64,000 nucleotides of DNA from Streptomyces sp. NRRL B-1347 (GTDB lineage Bacteria > Actinomycetota > Actinomycetes > Streptomycetales > Streptomycetaceae), in the NCBI RefSeq assembly GCF_000720325.1, contig NZ_JOJM01000045.1, forward strand, positions 20,438 through 84,437, written 5' to 3'. Both the position numbers and the translations under genes were made by a program. Below, one piece after another: positions 1 through 8,931 of the stretch. The notes beneath the pieces were generated by a model. It was not told the DNA's origin. It searched no databases and was given only the letters and a program-made list of their open reading frames with translations. The stretch's first letter is position 1, and every line of letters starts with the position of its first letter.

Positions 1-913
1 GAGGCGCGTCGACGAAGCGCCGGGGCGTGACGCCGCCGTGGTCGTCCCCGGCGGTGGTGACGGGCTCGGTCGACTTGGCCGCGAAGCGGGCGCTGGTGTT
101 CTGCCGGGCCTTCTGCGAGACGCGGTCGAGGGTGCCGAGCAGGTCGCGTGCGTCGGTGTGGGAGACCAGTTCCTCGTCGGCTATCGCGTTCCACGCGTCG
201 AGGACCGGGAGTTTGGCGAGCAGCCGCATCGTGCGGCGGTACGCGCCGACGGCGTCGTGGGCGGCTTCCTTGCAGGTGTCCTCGGTGGCGCCCGCCTCGC
301 GGCCCGCGAGGACCAGGGAGGTGGCCAGCCGTTTGACGTCCCACTCCCAGGGGCCGTGCACGGTCTCGTCGAAGTCGTTCAGGTCGATGATGAGGCCGCC
401 GCGCGCGTCCCCGTACAGACCGAAGTTGGCCGCGTGGGCGTCGCCGCAGATCTGGGCGCCGATGCCGGTGACGAGGGTGCGCGCGAGGTCGTACGCCATG
501 AGTCCGGCGGCGCCGCGCAGGAAGGCGAAGGGGGTCGCGGCCATCCTGCCGGTGCGGATGGGGGTGAGCTCCGGGATCCGGCCCTTGTTGGTCTCGGCCA
601 GGACTGCGAGCGGGTCGGGGCGGTGGGCGTCCGCGGCGTACTCCGCGTGTGCGGAGCGCGGGACGCGGGTGCGCAGGGCCTTGCCCTCCTGCTTGGGCCT
701 CGGGCGCAGGCCCGCCCCATGCGCGGGAAGGCGCGCGAACCCGTCCACGTGCGGCAGCCACCGGGCGCCCTCCGGCTCCCGCTGCCCCGGCACCCCAGCT
801 CCGGCGCCAGCCCCTTCGCCGGCTGCGCCCTCGGCGCCGCCTAGCGACCCGTCCACGCCACCGCCGAGCGGCTCGCCCATGCCGGATGTGTCCGTTGTCT
901 CAGTCACGGCCAT
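1..913 (-). CDS. DUF2252 family protein (3' part missing)
   Basis: The gene starts at an ATG at 913 and runs off the left edge, leaving about 304 residues. The visible part has ICGDAHAANFGLYGD followed by IIDLNDFDE and then a GPWEWDVKRLATSL stretch. These are hallmark segments of the DUF2252 family, whose fold resembles aminoglycoside phosphotransferases; a catalytic role is not established. About the first 40 residues are Gly/Ala-rich and probably disordered. It is transcribed away from the tRNA-Leu gene and shares no operon with other genes in the window. Family assignment is firm and function is unknown. Confidence 0.88.
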   Translation of the reverse strand, partial: MAVTETTDTSGMGEPLGGGVDGSLGGAEGAAGEGAGAGAGVPGQREPEGARWLPHVDGFARLPAHGAGLRPRPKQEGKALRTRVPRSAHAEYAADAHRPDPLAVLAETNKGRIPELTPIRTGRMAATPFAFLRGAAGLMAYDLARTLVTGIGAQICGDAHAANFGLYGDARGGLIIDLNDFDETVHGPWEWDVKRLATSLVLAGREAGATEDTCKEAAHDAVGAYRRTMRLLAKLPVLDAWNAIADEELVSHTDARDLLGTLDRVSQKARQNTSARFAAKSTEPVTTAGDDHGGVTPRRFVDAP

Positions 914-1264
914 CGCCCCCCGAATTCCGGCGTCCGCGGAGCCACGTCGGCACGTGCGCCCCTGTCCGGGGCGGTGCCGTGGCGCGGCGTCGCGAACATC
1001 AACTGGCCTCGACCGTACCGCCGCGAGCGAATCCTCGTCACAGCCTGTGGATAACTTCGGCTCGACGCTCACTCCCGTCACCGCGTGACATACATCACCG
1101 CTGGGGAGGGAGGGGCGACCCCGGCACAGAGGGGTTGCCGGGACCAGCGAGGCACCGAACACCGGCCGAAGTGTTCTCCGGCGCAGCCCGAGCCCCAGCG
1201 GCTCAGCCGCCGAACACTTCCAGGCACCCCGGTGTGCCTCCGGCACAAGTCCGGGAAAAACAGA
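914..1264. other. intergenic region between DUF2252 and tRNA-Leu
   Basis: I see no supportable gene here. The stretch holds one perfect DnaA-box match (1046-1054) and an inverted pair of 9-mers, GAAGTGTTC near 1168 and GAACACTTC near 1213, flanking a GC-rich segment. The pair could be a protein-binding site or a weak hairpin. The DUF2252 promoter should also lie here, but I could not identify a convincing -35/-10 pair. Confidence 0.5.
1046..1054 (-). promoter_or_regulatory. DnaA box (TGTGGATAA)
   Basis: TGTGGATAA is the exact reverse complement of the 9-mer TTATCCACA recognised by DnaA. It is a single isolated box about 130 bp upstream of the DUF2252 start. One 9-mer can occur by chance, so a function is inference only. 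Confidence 0.45.
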
Positions 1265-1289
1265 AAGACCCCAGATGAACTGGGGTCTT
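1265..1289 (-). terminator. hairpin terminator of tRNA-Leu
   Basis: The 9-bp arms AAGACCCCA and TGGGGTCTT enclose a 7-base loop, a few bases beyond the tRNA 3' end. On the minus strand the second arm runs into TCTTTCTG, consistent with an intrinsic terminator. Confidence 0.8.
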
Positions 1290-1292
1290 ACC

Positions 1293-1379
1293 TGGTGCGC
1301 GAGGGGGGAGTTGAACCCCCACGCCCTTTCGGGCACTGGAACCTGAATCCAGCGCGTCTGCCTATTCCGCCACCCGCGC
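1293..1379 (-). tRNA. tRNA-Leu (anticodon CAG)
   Basis: Read on the minus strand, the sequence folds as a class II tRNA. The acceptor stem pairs GCGCGGG with CTCGCGC (one G-U), followed by discriminator A and an encoded CCA. The anticodon arm CTGGA-TTCAGGT-TCCAG gives CAG. There is a variable arm (TGCCCGAAAGGGCG) and a GGTTCAACTCC T-loop. Encoded CCA and a long variable arm fit tRNA-Leu. A terminator hairpin follows directly. Confidence 0.97.
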
Positions 1380-1960
1380 ATGGGTGTTGTCTTTGGGTCT
1401 CTCACTGTGTGGTGCGAGCGCCTTCCGACATGCAGAAGATTAGCACGGTGCGGAGGGTGGATTCACATCCGTATGTGCGGGCACCTGCACGGGGACCTTC
1501 CGACCGGCCTCGCGGCCCGACAACCCCGGCGACCTGCGACCTCACCGAGGGGCAGCGTCACCGGCCCCCTCAGCGCGCACCACTCCCGCCTCCGCGTCAC
1601 CCGCACCCCCGCACCACCCCGGGCGCACCCACCACCACAACCGAGCAGCGAGGAACCCCCACCACGCGACAGCCACACGGCAGCCCTCAGCCCGGCCCCG
1701 CGGCCCGGTCCCGCATCCCGGCATCGCCCTGAGACGCCCGTCTCCCGACGCAACCGAGCCGCCCGTCAAGTCCTCCTCCAGAGTCGACAGCCGCGTACGG
1801 GACACTGTCTTGAGAGCCCCTCTACGATCCCTGGTAAAGAGGAACCCCGGCCCGGTCCGCAAGGGCACCAGATGTCCGGCACGGACATGGGCGGGTACCT
1901 GGGAGGGAACTCGGCGGGAACGCCGGGCCCCGACAGGCACCCAGCGGGCCGGTGGCGAGC

Positions 1961-2000
1961 CCCGACGGGCTCCGGCCGGTCCCGACGGGCTCCGGCCGGG
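1961..2000. repeat. 20-nt tandem duplication
   Basis: Two adjacent 20-base copies (1961-1980 and 1981-2000) read CCCGACGGGCTCCGGCCGG followed by T or G, so they differ only at the last base. Confidence 0.85.
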
Positions 2001-2100
2001 ATCCGGAGGGCCGCTCGACGGCATCGAAGGCCATCCCGGACCGGGCGGTCAGGCTGGCCGGGAGGAAACAACCGCGGACGCGCCGCGGTACGGGCTTGTG

Positions 2101-2142
2101 CGGACTGCGAGCTGCGGACTGCGAGCTGCGGACTGCGAGCCG
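2101..2142. repeat. 14-nt tandem repeat, three copies
   Basis: The unit CGGACTGCGAGCTG occurs at 2101, 2115 and 2129. The third copy has one substitution (CCG instead of CTG at its end), and a partial fourth copy follows. Confidence 0.9.
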
Positions 2143-2277
2143 CGGACGACAGAGGGAGGAAGGAAGGGCAGGAGGCGAGGACGGAGCGAGCAGCGTGTGC
2201 GGCAGGCAGTACAGGCAGTACCTGAGTCGACGGACCAGCGCCACAGACCGAGCAGACGGACCCGAACCGAAGAATCC

Positions 2278-2361
2278 AAAGGACCCGAAGGATCCGAAGG
2301 ACCCCCAAGGACCCGAGGGACCCCCAGGACCTGAAAGAGCCCGAAGGACCCGAAGGACCCC
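2278..2361. repeat. purine-rich degenerate repeat (AAGGACCCG-type)
   Basis: AAGGACCCG or close variants such as AAGGATCCG and AAGGACCCC recur about eight times in 84 bases, giving a strongly purine-biased plus strand broken by CCC blocks. Confidence 0.75.
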
Positions 2362-2771
2362 AGCGCGGAGACCCGAACGGCGACCTGACCGTCGACCGGA
2401 ACGGCCCCCGAGCAGCGGCCTCCGCGGCGCCCCCGAGGAGCCCCGAGGAGCGCCCAGAGGGCCCCTTCGCCAGGCCGTCCGGAGGACTTCGACGGGCCTG
2501 CGGAACGCCCTGGACGAAGGCGCCCCGTGACGGTTCCCGAAGGAGCCCCTGAAGTGTCCCTGAAGATCGACGGCGGATCCCCGCCGAAGGCACGGGCGGC
2601 ACTCCGGTGGAACCCTGAAGGAACCCGGAGGATCCCGGAAGAGCGGTGCGGGAATGCCTTGTGAGAGGCGACACTCGTGGTCTGGGCAGACAGGGGGAAC
2701 CAGCTGATTTCCCGGCGCGTGGATACGATCAGTAAGCAGTACGAGGATGACAACGACGGAGGAGGTGCCCC

Positions 2772-3623
2772 ATGGGAGTCCTGAAGAAGTTCGAGCAGCG
2801 ACTCGAAGGTCTGGTCAACGGCACCTTCGCCAAGGTGTTCAAGTCCGAGGTCCAGCCGGTCGAGATCGCGGGCGCGCTCCAGCGCGAGTGCGACAACAAC
2901 GCGACGATCTGGAACCGCGAGCGGACGGTCGTCCCGAACGACTTCATCGTGGAGCTCAGCGCCCCCGACTTCGAGCGCCTGAGCCCCTACTCCGGGCAGC
3001 TCGGCGACGAGCTGTCCGGCATGGTGCGCGAGTACGCGAAGCAGCAGCGCTACAGCTTCATGGGCCCCATCAAGGTCCACCTGGAGAAGGCCGAGGACCT
3101 CGACACCGGCCTGTACCGGGTGCGCAGCCGCACGCTCGCGTCCAGCACCTCGCAGACCCCCGAAGCCCCCGGCGGCGGGCCGACGAGCGCGGGCCAGGGT
3201 GCCCGCGGGGGATTCGGCCAGCCTCAGGGCCCCTCGGGTGCTCCTCCCATGCCCGCCGCGCCGCCTCCCGGCGCGGGTGCGGGCCGCGGCGCCCAGGCGC
3301 CCGCCCGCCCGCAGGGCCCCGGCGCCCTCCCGGGCTCACAACAAGTACGGCGCTGGATTGAGATCAACGGCAATCGCCACCAGATCTCCCGCCCGACGCT
3401 GGTGCTGGGCCGCAGCACCGACGCCGATGTGCGGATCGACGACCCCGGCGTATCGCGCCGGCACTGTGAGATCCGGACCGGAACGCCCTCGACGATCCAG
3501 GATCTCGGGTCTACCAACGGCATCGTGGTAGACGGGCAGCACACCACCCGCGCTACGCTCCGCGACGGCTCGCGGATCGTCGTGGGCAGCACCACCATCA
3601 TTTACCGGCAAGCCGAAGGGTGA
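2772..3623 (+). CDS. fhaA: FhaA: DUF3662 and FHA domain protein
   Basis: A 283-residue soluble protein. Residues 1-115 form the DUF3662 domain (starts MGVLKKFEQRLEGLVNG). A Gly/Pro/Ala-rich linker spans about 120-195, and a forkhead-associated domain fills the C-terminus with LGRS, SRRHCEI and GSTNG, the phosphothreonine-binding signatures. In mycobacteria the homologue binds phosphorylated partners of the PknA/PknB system at septum and pole. The ATG has a strong GGAGGAGG upstream. It is the first gene of the operon fhaA-fhaB-pstP-rodA-pbpA-pknB. Confidence 0.96.
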   Translation: MGVLKKFEQRLEGLVNGTFAKVFKSEVQPVEIAGALQRECDNNATIWNRERTVVPNDFIVELSAPDFERLSPYSGQLGDELSGMVREYAKQQRYSFMGPIKVHLEKAEDLDTGLYRVRSRTLASSTSQTPEAPGGGPTSAGQGARGGFGQPQGPSGAPPMPAAPPPGAGAGRGAQAPARPQGPGALPGSQQVRRWIEINGNRHQISRPTLVLGRSTDADVRIDDPGVSRRHCEIRTGTPSTIQDLGSTNGIVVDGQHTTRATLRDGSRIVVGSTTIIYRQAEG

Positions 3624-3633
3624 AGCGGGGGCA

Positions 3634-4170
3634 ATGTCAGAGCTGACCCTGACGGTCATGCGGCTGGGTTTCCTGGCCGTTCTGTGGCTGTTCGTGATCG
3701 TGGCCGTCCAGGTCATCCGCAGCGACCTGTTCGGTACGCGCGTCACTCAGCGCGGTTCGCGCCGTGAGAGCGGCCGCCAGGCGGCCCGGCAGGCCGCCGC
3801 GCCACCGCCACAGCGCCAGCAGGACGGCGGCGGCCGGGGACGGCAGGGCGGCGGGGGCGGCCGCCAGCGCCGTGGCGCCCCCACGAAGCTGGTCGTCTCC
3901 GAGGGGACGCTCACGGGTACGACCGTGGCCCTGCAGGGCCAGACGATCTCGCTCGGCCGGGCGCACGACTCGACCATCGTGCTGGACGACGACTACGCCT
4001 CCAGCAGGCATGCCAGGATCTATCCGGACCGTGACGGCCAGTGGATCGTCGAGGACCTCGGGTCCACCAACGGCACGTATCTCGACCGGACCCGCCTGAC
4101 CACCCCGACGCCCGTTCCGCTGGGCGCGCCGATCCGCATCGGCAAGACCGTCATCGAGCTGCGGAAGTAG
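3634..4170 (+). CDS. fhaB: FhaB: membrane-anchored FHA domain protein
   Basis: A 178-residue protein with one N-terminal membrane helix (about residues 8-28), a basic Gln/Gly/Arg linker and a C-terminal FHA domain (about 95-175) with LGRAHD, SSRHARI and GSTNGTYLD. The start lies 10 bases after fhaA, so the two are co-transcribed. By analogy with mycobacterial FhaB/FipA, it probably links phosphorylated kinase targets to the cell-division and wall-synthesis machinery. The family is certain; the partner is inferred. Confidence 0.95.
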   Translation: MSELTLTVMRLGFLAVLWLFVIVAVQVIRSDLFGTRVTQRGSRRESGRQAARQAAAPPPQRQQDGGGRGRQGGGGGRQRRGAPTKLVVSEGTLTGTTVALQGQTISLGRAHDSTIVLDDDYASSRHARIYPDRDGQWIVEDLGSTNGTYLDRTRLTTPTPVPLGAPIRIGKTVIELRK

Positions 4171-4290
4171 TACGACAATGAGCGAGCGGAGCGAGCGAGC
4201 CGACGCGGTCCAGACACAGGACGCCAGCGCGCTCCCGACCGGAGGGTGGGCACCGTGCGGATGTACCCGGAGCCGACGGGCGAGGTGCGC

Positions 4291-5835
4291 ATGAGTCTGT
4301 CACTGCGCTTCGCCGCCGGATCGCACAAAGGCATGATCCGGGAGGGGAACGAGGACTCCGGTTACGCCGGTCCGCGGCTTCTCGCCATCGCCGACGGCAT
4401 GGGGGGCCAGGCCGCGGGCGAGGTGGCGAGCTCCGAGGTGATCTCGACGCTCGTCACGCTCGACGACGACGTGCCGGGTTCGGACATCCTCACCTCGCTC
4501 GGCACCGCCGTGCAGCGGGCCAACGACCAGCTGCGGCTGATGGTCGAGGAGGACCCGCAGCTGGAGGGCATGGGCACGACGCTCACCGCCCTGCTGTGGA
4601 CCGGTCAGCGGCTCGGTCTCGTGCACGTCGGCGACTCGCGCGCGTATCTGCTGCGCGACGGCGTGCTCACGCAGATCACGCAGGACCACACCTGGGTGCA
4701 GCGGCTCGTCGACGAGGGCCGCATCACCGAGGAGGAGGCGACGACGCACCCGCAGCGCTCGCTGCTGATGCGCGCCCTCGGCAGCGGCGACCACGTGGAG
4801 CCGGATCTGTCGATCCGCGAAGTCCGCGCGGGCGACCGCTACTTGATCTGCTCCGACGGCCTGTCGGGCGTCGTGTCCCACCAGACGATGGAGGACACGC
4901 TCGCCAGCTACCAGGGCCCCCAGGAGACCGTGCAGGAGCTGATCCAGCTCGCGCTGCGCGGCGGCGGCCCGGACAACATCACGGTGATCGTGGCCGACGT
5001 CCTGGACATCGACACCGGGGACACCCTCGCCGGCCAGCTGTCCGACACCCCCGTGGTGGTCGGCGCGGTCGCCGAGAACCAGCTCCAGACGAACGACGGC
5101 GGGGCCATGCAGACCCCGGCGGGCCGCGCCTCAGGACTCGGCCGCCCCACGCCGCCGTCCGCGGGCGGCTTCGGCCCGCCCGGCAGCGGCGAAGCCCCGG
5201 GGTACGTCCCGGAGGACGGCGCCTTCGGCACGTACGGCGACGAGGACTTCGTGAAGCCCGGCGGCGGCCGCAAGTGGCTGAAGAGATCGCTGTACACCGC
5301 GCTCGTGCTCGGCGTCGTCGCGGGCGGCCTCTACGGGGGCTACCGCTGGACGCAGACGCAGTACTACGTGGGCACGAAGGACGAGCACGTAGCGCTCTAC
5401 CGCGGCATCGACCAGGACCTGGCGTGGGTGAGCCTGTCCAAGGTCGAGAAGGACCACCCCGAGATCGAACTCAAGTACCTGCCGCCGTACCAGCGCAAGC
5501 AGGTCGAGGCGACCATCGCCGAGGGCAGCCTCGACGACGCCCGGGGCAAGATCGAGGAGCTGGGCCTGCAGGCGTCGGCATGCGAGAAGGACGCCGAGCG
5601 GCGCAGGATCGACCGGGAGAACAAGGAGCGTACGGAGCGCGAGGCCAAGCCCAGCGCCAAGCCCGGTGAGGGCGAGGCGGGCGGCATGAGCGGCCAGACC
5701 GGCGCACCCACTTCCGACGACGACAAGAACGCCAAGGACGACAAGTCCAAGTCCACCACCGCACCGACTCCCACACCCGGTCCCAGCCTCTCCGAGGAGG
5801 AGCAGAAGCTGGTCCCGCAGTGCGGTAAGCAGTAA
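4291..5835 (+). CDS. pstP: PP2C-type Ser/Thr protein phosphatase PstP
   Basis: A metal-dependent phosphatase that should reverse phosphorylation by the PknB-type kinase encoded downstream. The N-terminal PP2C domain has the metal-ligand segments NEDSG, ADGMGG, HVGDSRAYL, SDGLS and GGPDN. One membrane helix follows (about residues 335-355), then an extracytoplasmic tail rich in Lys, Glu and Pro. I chose ATG 4291 because MSLSLRFAA aligns with the start of known PstP proteins and GAGG precedes it. GTG 4255, with GGAGGG nine bases upstream, would add 12 residues and is a real alternative. Length 514 residues. Confidence 0.94.
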   Translation: MSLSLRFAAGSHKGMIREGNEDSGYAGPRLLAIADGMGGQAAGEVASSEVISTLVTLDDDVPGSDILTSLGTAVQRANDQLRLMVEEDPQLEGMGTTLTALLWTGQRLGLVHVGDSRAYLLRDGVLTQITQDHTWVQRLVDEGRITEEEATTHPQRSLLMRALGSGDHVEPDLSIREVRAGDRYLICSDGLSGVVSHQTMEDTLASYQGPQETVQELIQLALRGGGPDNITVIVADVLDIDTGDTLAGQLSDTPVVVGAVAENQLQTNDGGAMQTPAGRASGLGRPTPPSAGGFGPPGSGEAPGYVPEDGAFGTYGDEDFVKPGGGRKWLKRSLYTALVLGVVAGGLYGGYRWTQTQYYVGTKDEHVALYRGIDQDLAWVSLSKVEKDHPEIELKYLPPYQRKQVEATIAEGSLDDARGKIEELGLQASACEKDAERRRIDRENKERTEREAKPSAKPGEGEAGGMSGQTGAPTSDDDKNAKDDKSKSTTAPTPTPGPSLSEEEQKLVPQCGKQ

Positions 5836-5861
5836 GCAGCCGTTGGGGGCCCTTGCACGCC

Positions 5862-7301
5862 ATGAGCAGTAGCACTACACACACGTCGACGATCGGCGCC
5901 ATCGGCGCGCCGAGCCGGCGCAACACCGAGCTCGCGCTCCTGGTGTTCGCCGTGGTCATCCCGCTGTTCGCCTATATGAACGTGGGCCTCGCCATCTCCG
6001 GCGAGCTCCCCCCGGGCATGCTCGGCTACGGCCTCGGACTGGGCCTGCTCGCGGGCGTCGCGCACCTGGTGGTGCGCAAGTTCGCGCCGTACGCCGACCC
6101 GCTCCTGCTGCCGCTCGGCACGCTGCTCAACGGCCTGGGCCTGGTGGTGATCTGGCGCCTTGACCAGTCGGAGAGGCTCCAGCAGCTGGCCAAGGCGTCG
6201 TTCGGGGCGTTCAGCCCGTCCGGGCCGAAGCAGATGATGTACACGGCGATCGGCGTCGCCCTGTTCCTGGCCGTGCTCATGCTGCTGAAGGACCATCGCA
6301 TCCTGCAGCGCTACACGTACATCTCCATGGTGGGCGCGCTGGTCCTGCTGCTCCTTCCGCTGGTGCCCGGCCTCGGCCAGAACATCAACGGTGCCAAGAT
6401 CTGGATCCACCTCGGCGCGTTCTCCATCCAGCCCGGTGAGTTCGCCAAGATCGTCATCGCCGTGTTCTTCGCCGGGTACCTGATGGTCAAGCGGGACGCC
6501 CTGGCGCTCGCCAGCCGCCGCTTCATGGGCCTGTACCTGCCGCGCGGCCGCGACCTCGGTCCCATCCTGGTCGTCTGGGCGATGTCCATCCTGATCCTGG
6601 TCTTCGAGACCGACCTCGGTACGTCGCTGCTGTTCTTCGGCATGTTCGTCGTGATGCTGTACGTCGCCACGGAGCGCACCAGCTGGATCGTGTTCGGTCT
6701 GCTGATGTCAGCCGTGGGCGCCGTCGGTGTGGCCTCGTTCGAGCCGCACGTGCAGCAGCGCGTCCAGGCCTGGCTCGACCCCATGGGCGAGTACCTCAAG
6801 AGCCGTGAGGGGCAGGTCGGCCACTCCGAGCAGTCCATGCAGGCGCTGTGGGCCTTCGGGTCCGGCGGCACCCTGGGCTCCGGTCTCGGTCAGGGCCACT
6901 CCGACCTGATCAAGTTCGCCGCCAACTCCGACTTCGTCCTCGCCACGTTCGGCGAGGAGCTCGGCCTGGCCGGGCTCATGGCGATCCTGGTGATCTACGC
7001 CCTGATCGTGGAGCGCGGCATCCGCACGGCCCTTGCCGCGCGCGACCCGTTCGGCAAGCTCCTCGCCTGCGGTCTGTCCGCCGCTTTCGCGATCCAGGTC
7101 TTCGTCGTGGCGGGCGGCGTCATGGGTCTGATCCCGCTGACGGGTATGACCATGCCGTTCCTCGCGTACGGCGGATCATCAGTGATCGCCAACTGGGCAC
7201 TGATCGGGTTGCTCCTACGGATCAGTGATACCGCGCGCCGCCCGGCGCCCTCGCCCTCCCCGAACCCCGACGCCGAGATGACTCAGGTGGTACGGCCGTG
7301 A
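5862..7301 (+). CDS. rodA: FtsW/RodA/SpoVE-family (SEDS) peptidoglycan polymerase
   Basis: A polytopic membrane protein of 479 residues with about ten to twelve hydrophobic helices, typical of SEDS glycosyltransferases that polymerise lipid II with a partner class B PBP. Recognisable segments are NGAKIWIHLGAFSIQPGEFAK, FETDLGTSLLFFG and the C-terminal FLAYGGSSVIANW. The partner PBP gene overlaps its stop by four bases (GTGA). Position between pstP and pbpA is the conserved actinobacterial arrangement. ATG 5862 is preferred to TTG 5853, which is in frame nine bases upstream. Confidence 0.95.
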   Translation: MSSSTTHTSTIGAIGAPSRRNTELALLVFAVVIPLFAYMNVGLAISGELPPGMLGYGLGLGLLAGVAHLVVRKFAPYADPLLLPLGTLLNGLGLVVIWRLDQSERLQQLAKASFGAFSPSGPKQMMYTAIGVALFLAVLMLLKDHRILQRYTYISMVGALVLLLLPLVPGLGQNINGAKIWIHLGAFSIQPGEFAKIVIAVFFAGYLMVKRDALALASRRFMGLYLPRGRDLGPILVVWAMSILILVFETDLGTSLLFFGMFVVMLYVATERTSWIVFGLLMSAVGAVGVASFEPHVQQRVQAWLDPMGEYLKSREGQVGHSEQSMQALWAFGSGGTLGSGLGQGHSDLIKFAANSDFVLATFGEELGLAGLMAILVIYALIVERGIRTALAARDPFGKLLACGLSAAFAIQVFVVAGGVMGLIPLTGMTMPFLAYGGSSVIANWALIGLLLRISDTARRPAPSPSPNPDAEMTQVVRP

Positions 7302-8761
7302 ACAAGCCCGTGCGCCGCGTCGCGATCTTCTGTGGTCTGCTCGTCCTGGCCCTGCTGATCCGCGACAACTGGCTGCAGTACGTGCAGGCCGACTCGCTGG
7401 CCAAGGACACCGACAACTACCGCGTCACCATGGAGCGCTACGCCCAGCCGCGCGGCGACATCATCGTCGACGGCAAGCCGATCACCGGCTCCACGAAGAC
7501 CGACGACCCCGACCTGAAGTACAAGCGCACCTGGAAGAACGGCCCCATGTGGTCGCCGGTCACCGGTTTCGCCTCGCAGCGCATCGGTGCCAACCAGATC
7601 GAGAAGATCGAGGACGAGGTCCTCACCGGCAACGACGACCGGCTCTTCTTCCGCCGCACGCTCGACATGCTGACCGGCAAGAAGAAGGAGGGCGGCAACG
7701 TCGTCATGACGTTGAACGCCGACGCGCAGAAGGCCGCGTACAACGGCCTGAAGGGCCGCGGCAAGGGTGCCGTCGCCGCGATCGACCCGGAGACGGGCGC
7801 GATCCTGGCCCTTGCGTCCACGCCGTCGTACGACCCGACGACCTTCGCGGGCAACACCAACAAGGACGCCGAGACCTTCACGAAGCTGGACAAGGACCGC
7901 GACAAGCCCATGCTGAACCGGGCGCTGCGCGAGACCTACCCGCCCGGCTCCACCTTCAAGGTGGTGACGGCCGCGGCGGCCCTGGAGCACGGCCTGTACT
8001 CGGACATCGACTCCAAGACGCGCTCGCCGCTGCCCTGGGTGATGCCCGACACCCGTACCGAGCTGAAGAACGAGGGCCCCATCCCCTGCAAGAACGCCAC
8101 GCTGCGCCAGGCGCTGCGGGTGTCCTGCAACACCGTCTTCGGCAAGATCGGCTCGGATCTCGGCAAGGACAAGATGCGGGAGACAGCGGAGGAGTTCGGC
8201 TTCAACGAGGAGCAGTTCGTCCCGGTCCGCTCCAACGCGTCGAACTTCCCGAAGGAGATGGACAAGCCGCAGACCGCGCTGTCGTCCATCGGCCAGTTCG
8301 AGACCGCCGCGACGCCGCTCCAGATGGCGATGGTGACGGCCGCGATCGCCAACGACGGCACGCTCATGGAGCCGTACATGGTCCGTGAACTCCAGGCGCC
8401 GAACCTCGACGTGGTCGAGAAGCACTCGCCGAAGGAGATGGGCAACCCGCTCTCCAAGGAGAACGCGCAGAAGCTCCAGGACATGATGCAGACGGTCGTG
8501 AACGAGGGCACGGGCACCAGGGCCAAGATCCCCGGCGTCACCGTCGGCGGCAAGACCGGCACGGCCCAGCACGGTCTGAACAACAGCAAGAACCCGTACG
8601 CGTGGTTCATCAGCTACGCCAAGACCGACTCGGGCTCGCCGGTCGCGGTCGCCGTGGTCGTCGAGGACAGCGACGCCGCCCGTGACGACATCTCCGGCGG
8701 CGGTCTCGCGGCGCCGATCGCGAGGGACGTGATGAAGGCGGTCATCGACAGCAAGAAGTGA
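7298..8761 (+). CDS. pbpA: PbpA, class B penicillin-binding protein (transpeptidase)
   Basis: A 487-residue D,D-transpeptidase that crosslinks peptidoglycan, membrane-anchored by an N-terminal helix (about residues 7-22). The penicillin-binding motifs are complete: STFK at 218-221 (nucleophile Ser218), SCN at 276-278 and KTG at 419-421 followed by TAQ. It starts with GTG overlapping the rodA stop by four bases, so the SEDS-PBP pair is translationally coupled. A PASTA domain is absent; PASTA units are instead found on the neighbouring kinase. Confidence 0.96.
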   Translation: MNKPVRRVAIFCGLLVLALLIRDNWLQYVQADSLAKDTDNYRVTMERYAQPRGDIIVDGKPITGSTKTDDPDLKYKRTWKNGPMWSPVTGFASQRIGANQIEKIEDEVLTGNDDRLFFRRTLDMLTGKKKEGGNVVMTLNADAQKAAYNGLKGRGKGAVAAIDPETGAILALASTPSYDPTTFAGNTNKDAETFTKLDKDRDKPMLNRALRETYPPGSTFKVVTAAAALEHGLYSDIDSKTRSPLPWVMPDTRTELKNEGPIPCKNATLRQALRVSCNTVFGKIGSDLGKDKMRETAEEFGFNEEQFVPVRSNASNFPKEMDKPQTALSSIGQFETAATPLQMAMVTAAIANDGTLMEPYMVRELQAPNLDVVEKHSPKEMGNPLSKENAQKLQDMMQTVVNEGTGTRAKIPGVTVGGKTGTAQHGLNNSKNPYAWFISYAKTDSGSPVAVAVVVEDSDAARDDISGGGLAAPIARDVMKAVIDSKK

Positions 8762-8931
8762 CCCGTGTCACGGCCACTCCCCATCGGTGCACGTTGCGAT
8801 ACCGGTCCTGTATCGGGTGACGGTTGCGGCCGGGTCACGTTAGGCGATCCGGGTACGGTATGCCCGGACAGCACACCGCCGGACCGCGCAACTCGGTGCG
8901 GTCGGGACCGACGGAGAGGGCTGGATTAGCT

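Larger units (their letters stand above)
1380..2771. other. 1.4-kb repeat-rich non-coding region upstream of fhaA
   Basis: All frames here give proline/arginine/serine-rich low-complexity translations without recognisable domains or good ribosome sites, so I call no gene. The stretch contains a 20-nt tandem duplication (1961-2000), a 14-nt triplication (2101-2142) and a purine-rich run of roughly 9-nt units (2278-2361). The promoter of the downstream operon must lie towards the right end. TACGAT at 2724-2729 is a possible -10 without a clear -35. Confidence 0.6.

Noticed and set aside
1766..2674. 302-residue minus-strand open frame in the repeat-rich region
   Set aside because: Ser/Arg/Pro/Gly low complexity caused by tandem repeats; no ribosome site or domain.
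3747..3977. Small minus-strand open frames within fhaB and similar ones throughout
   Set aside because: They overlap confident genes and have the biased composition of mirror frames in GC-rich DNA.
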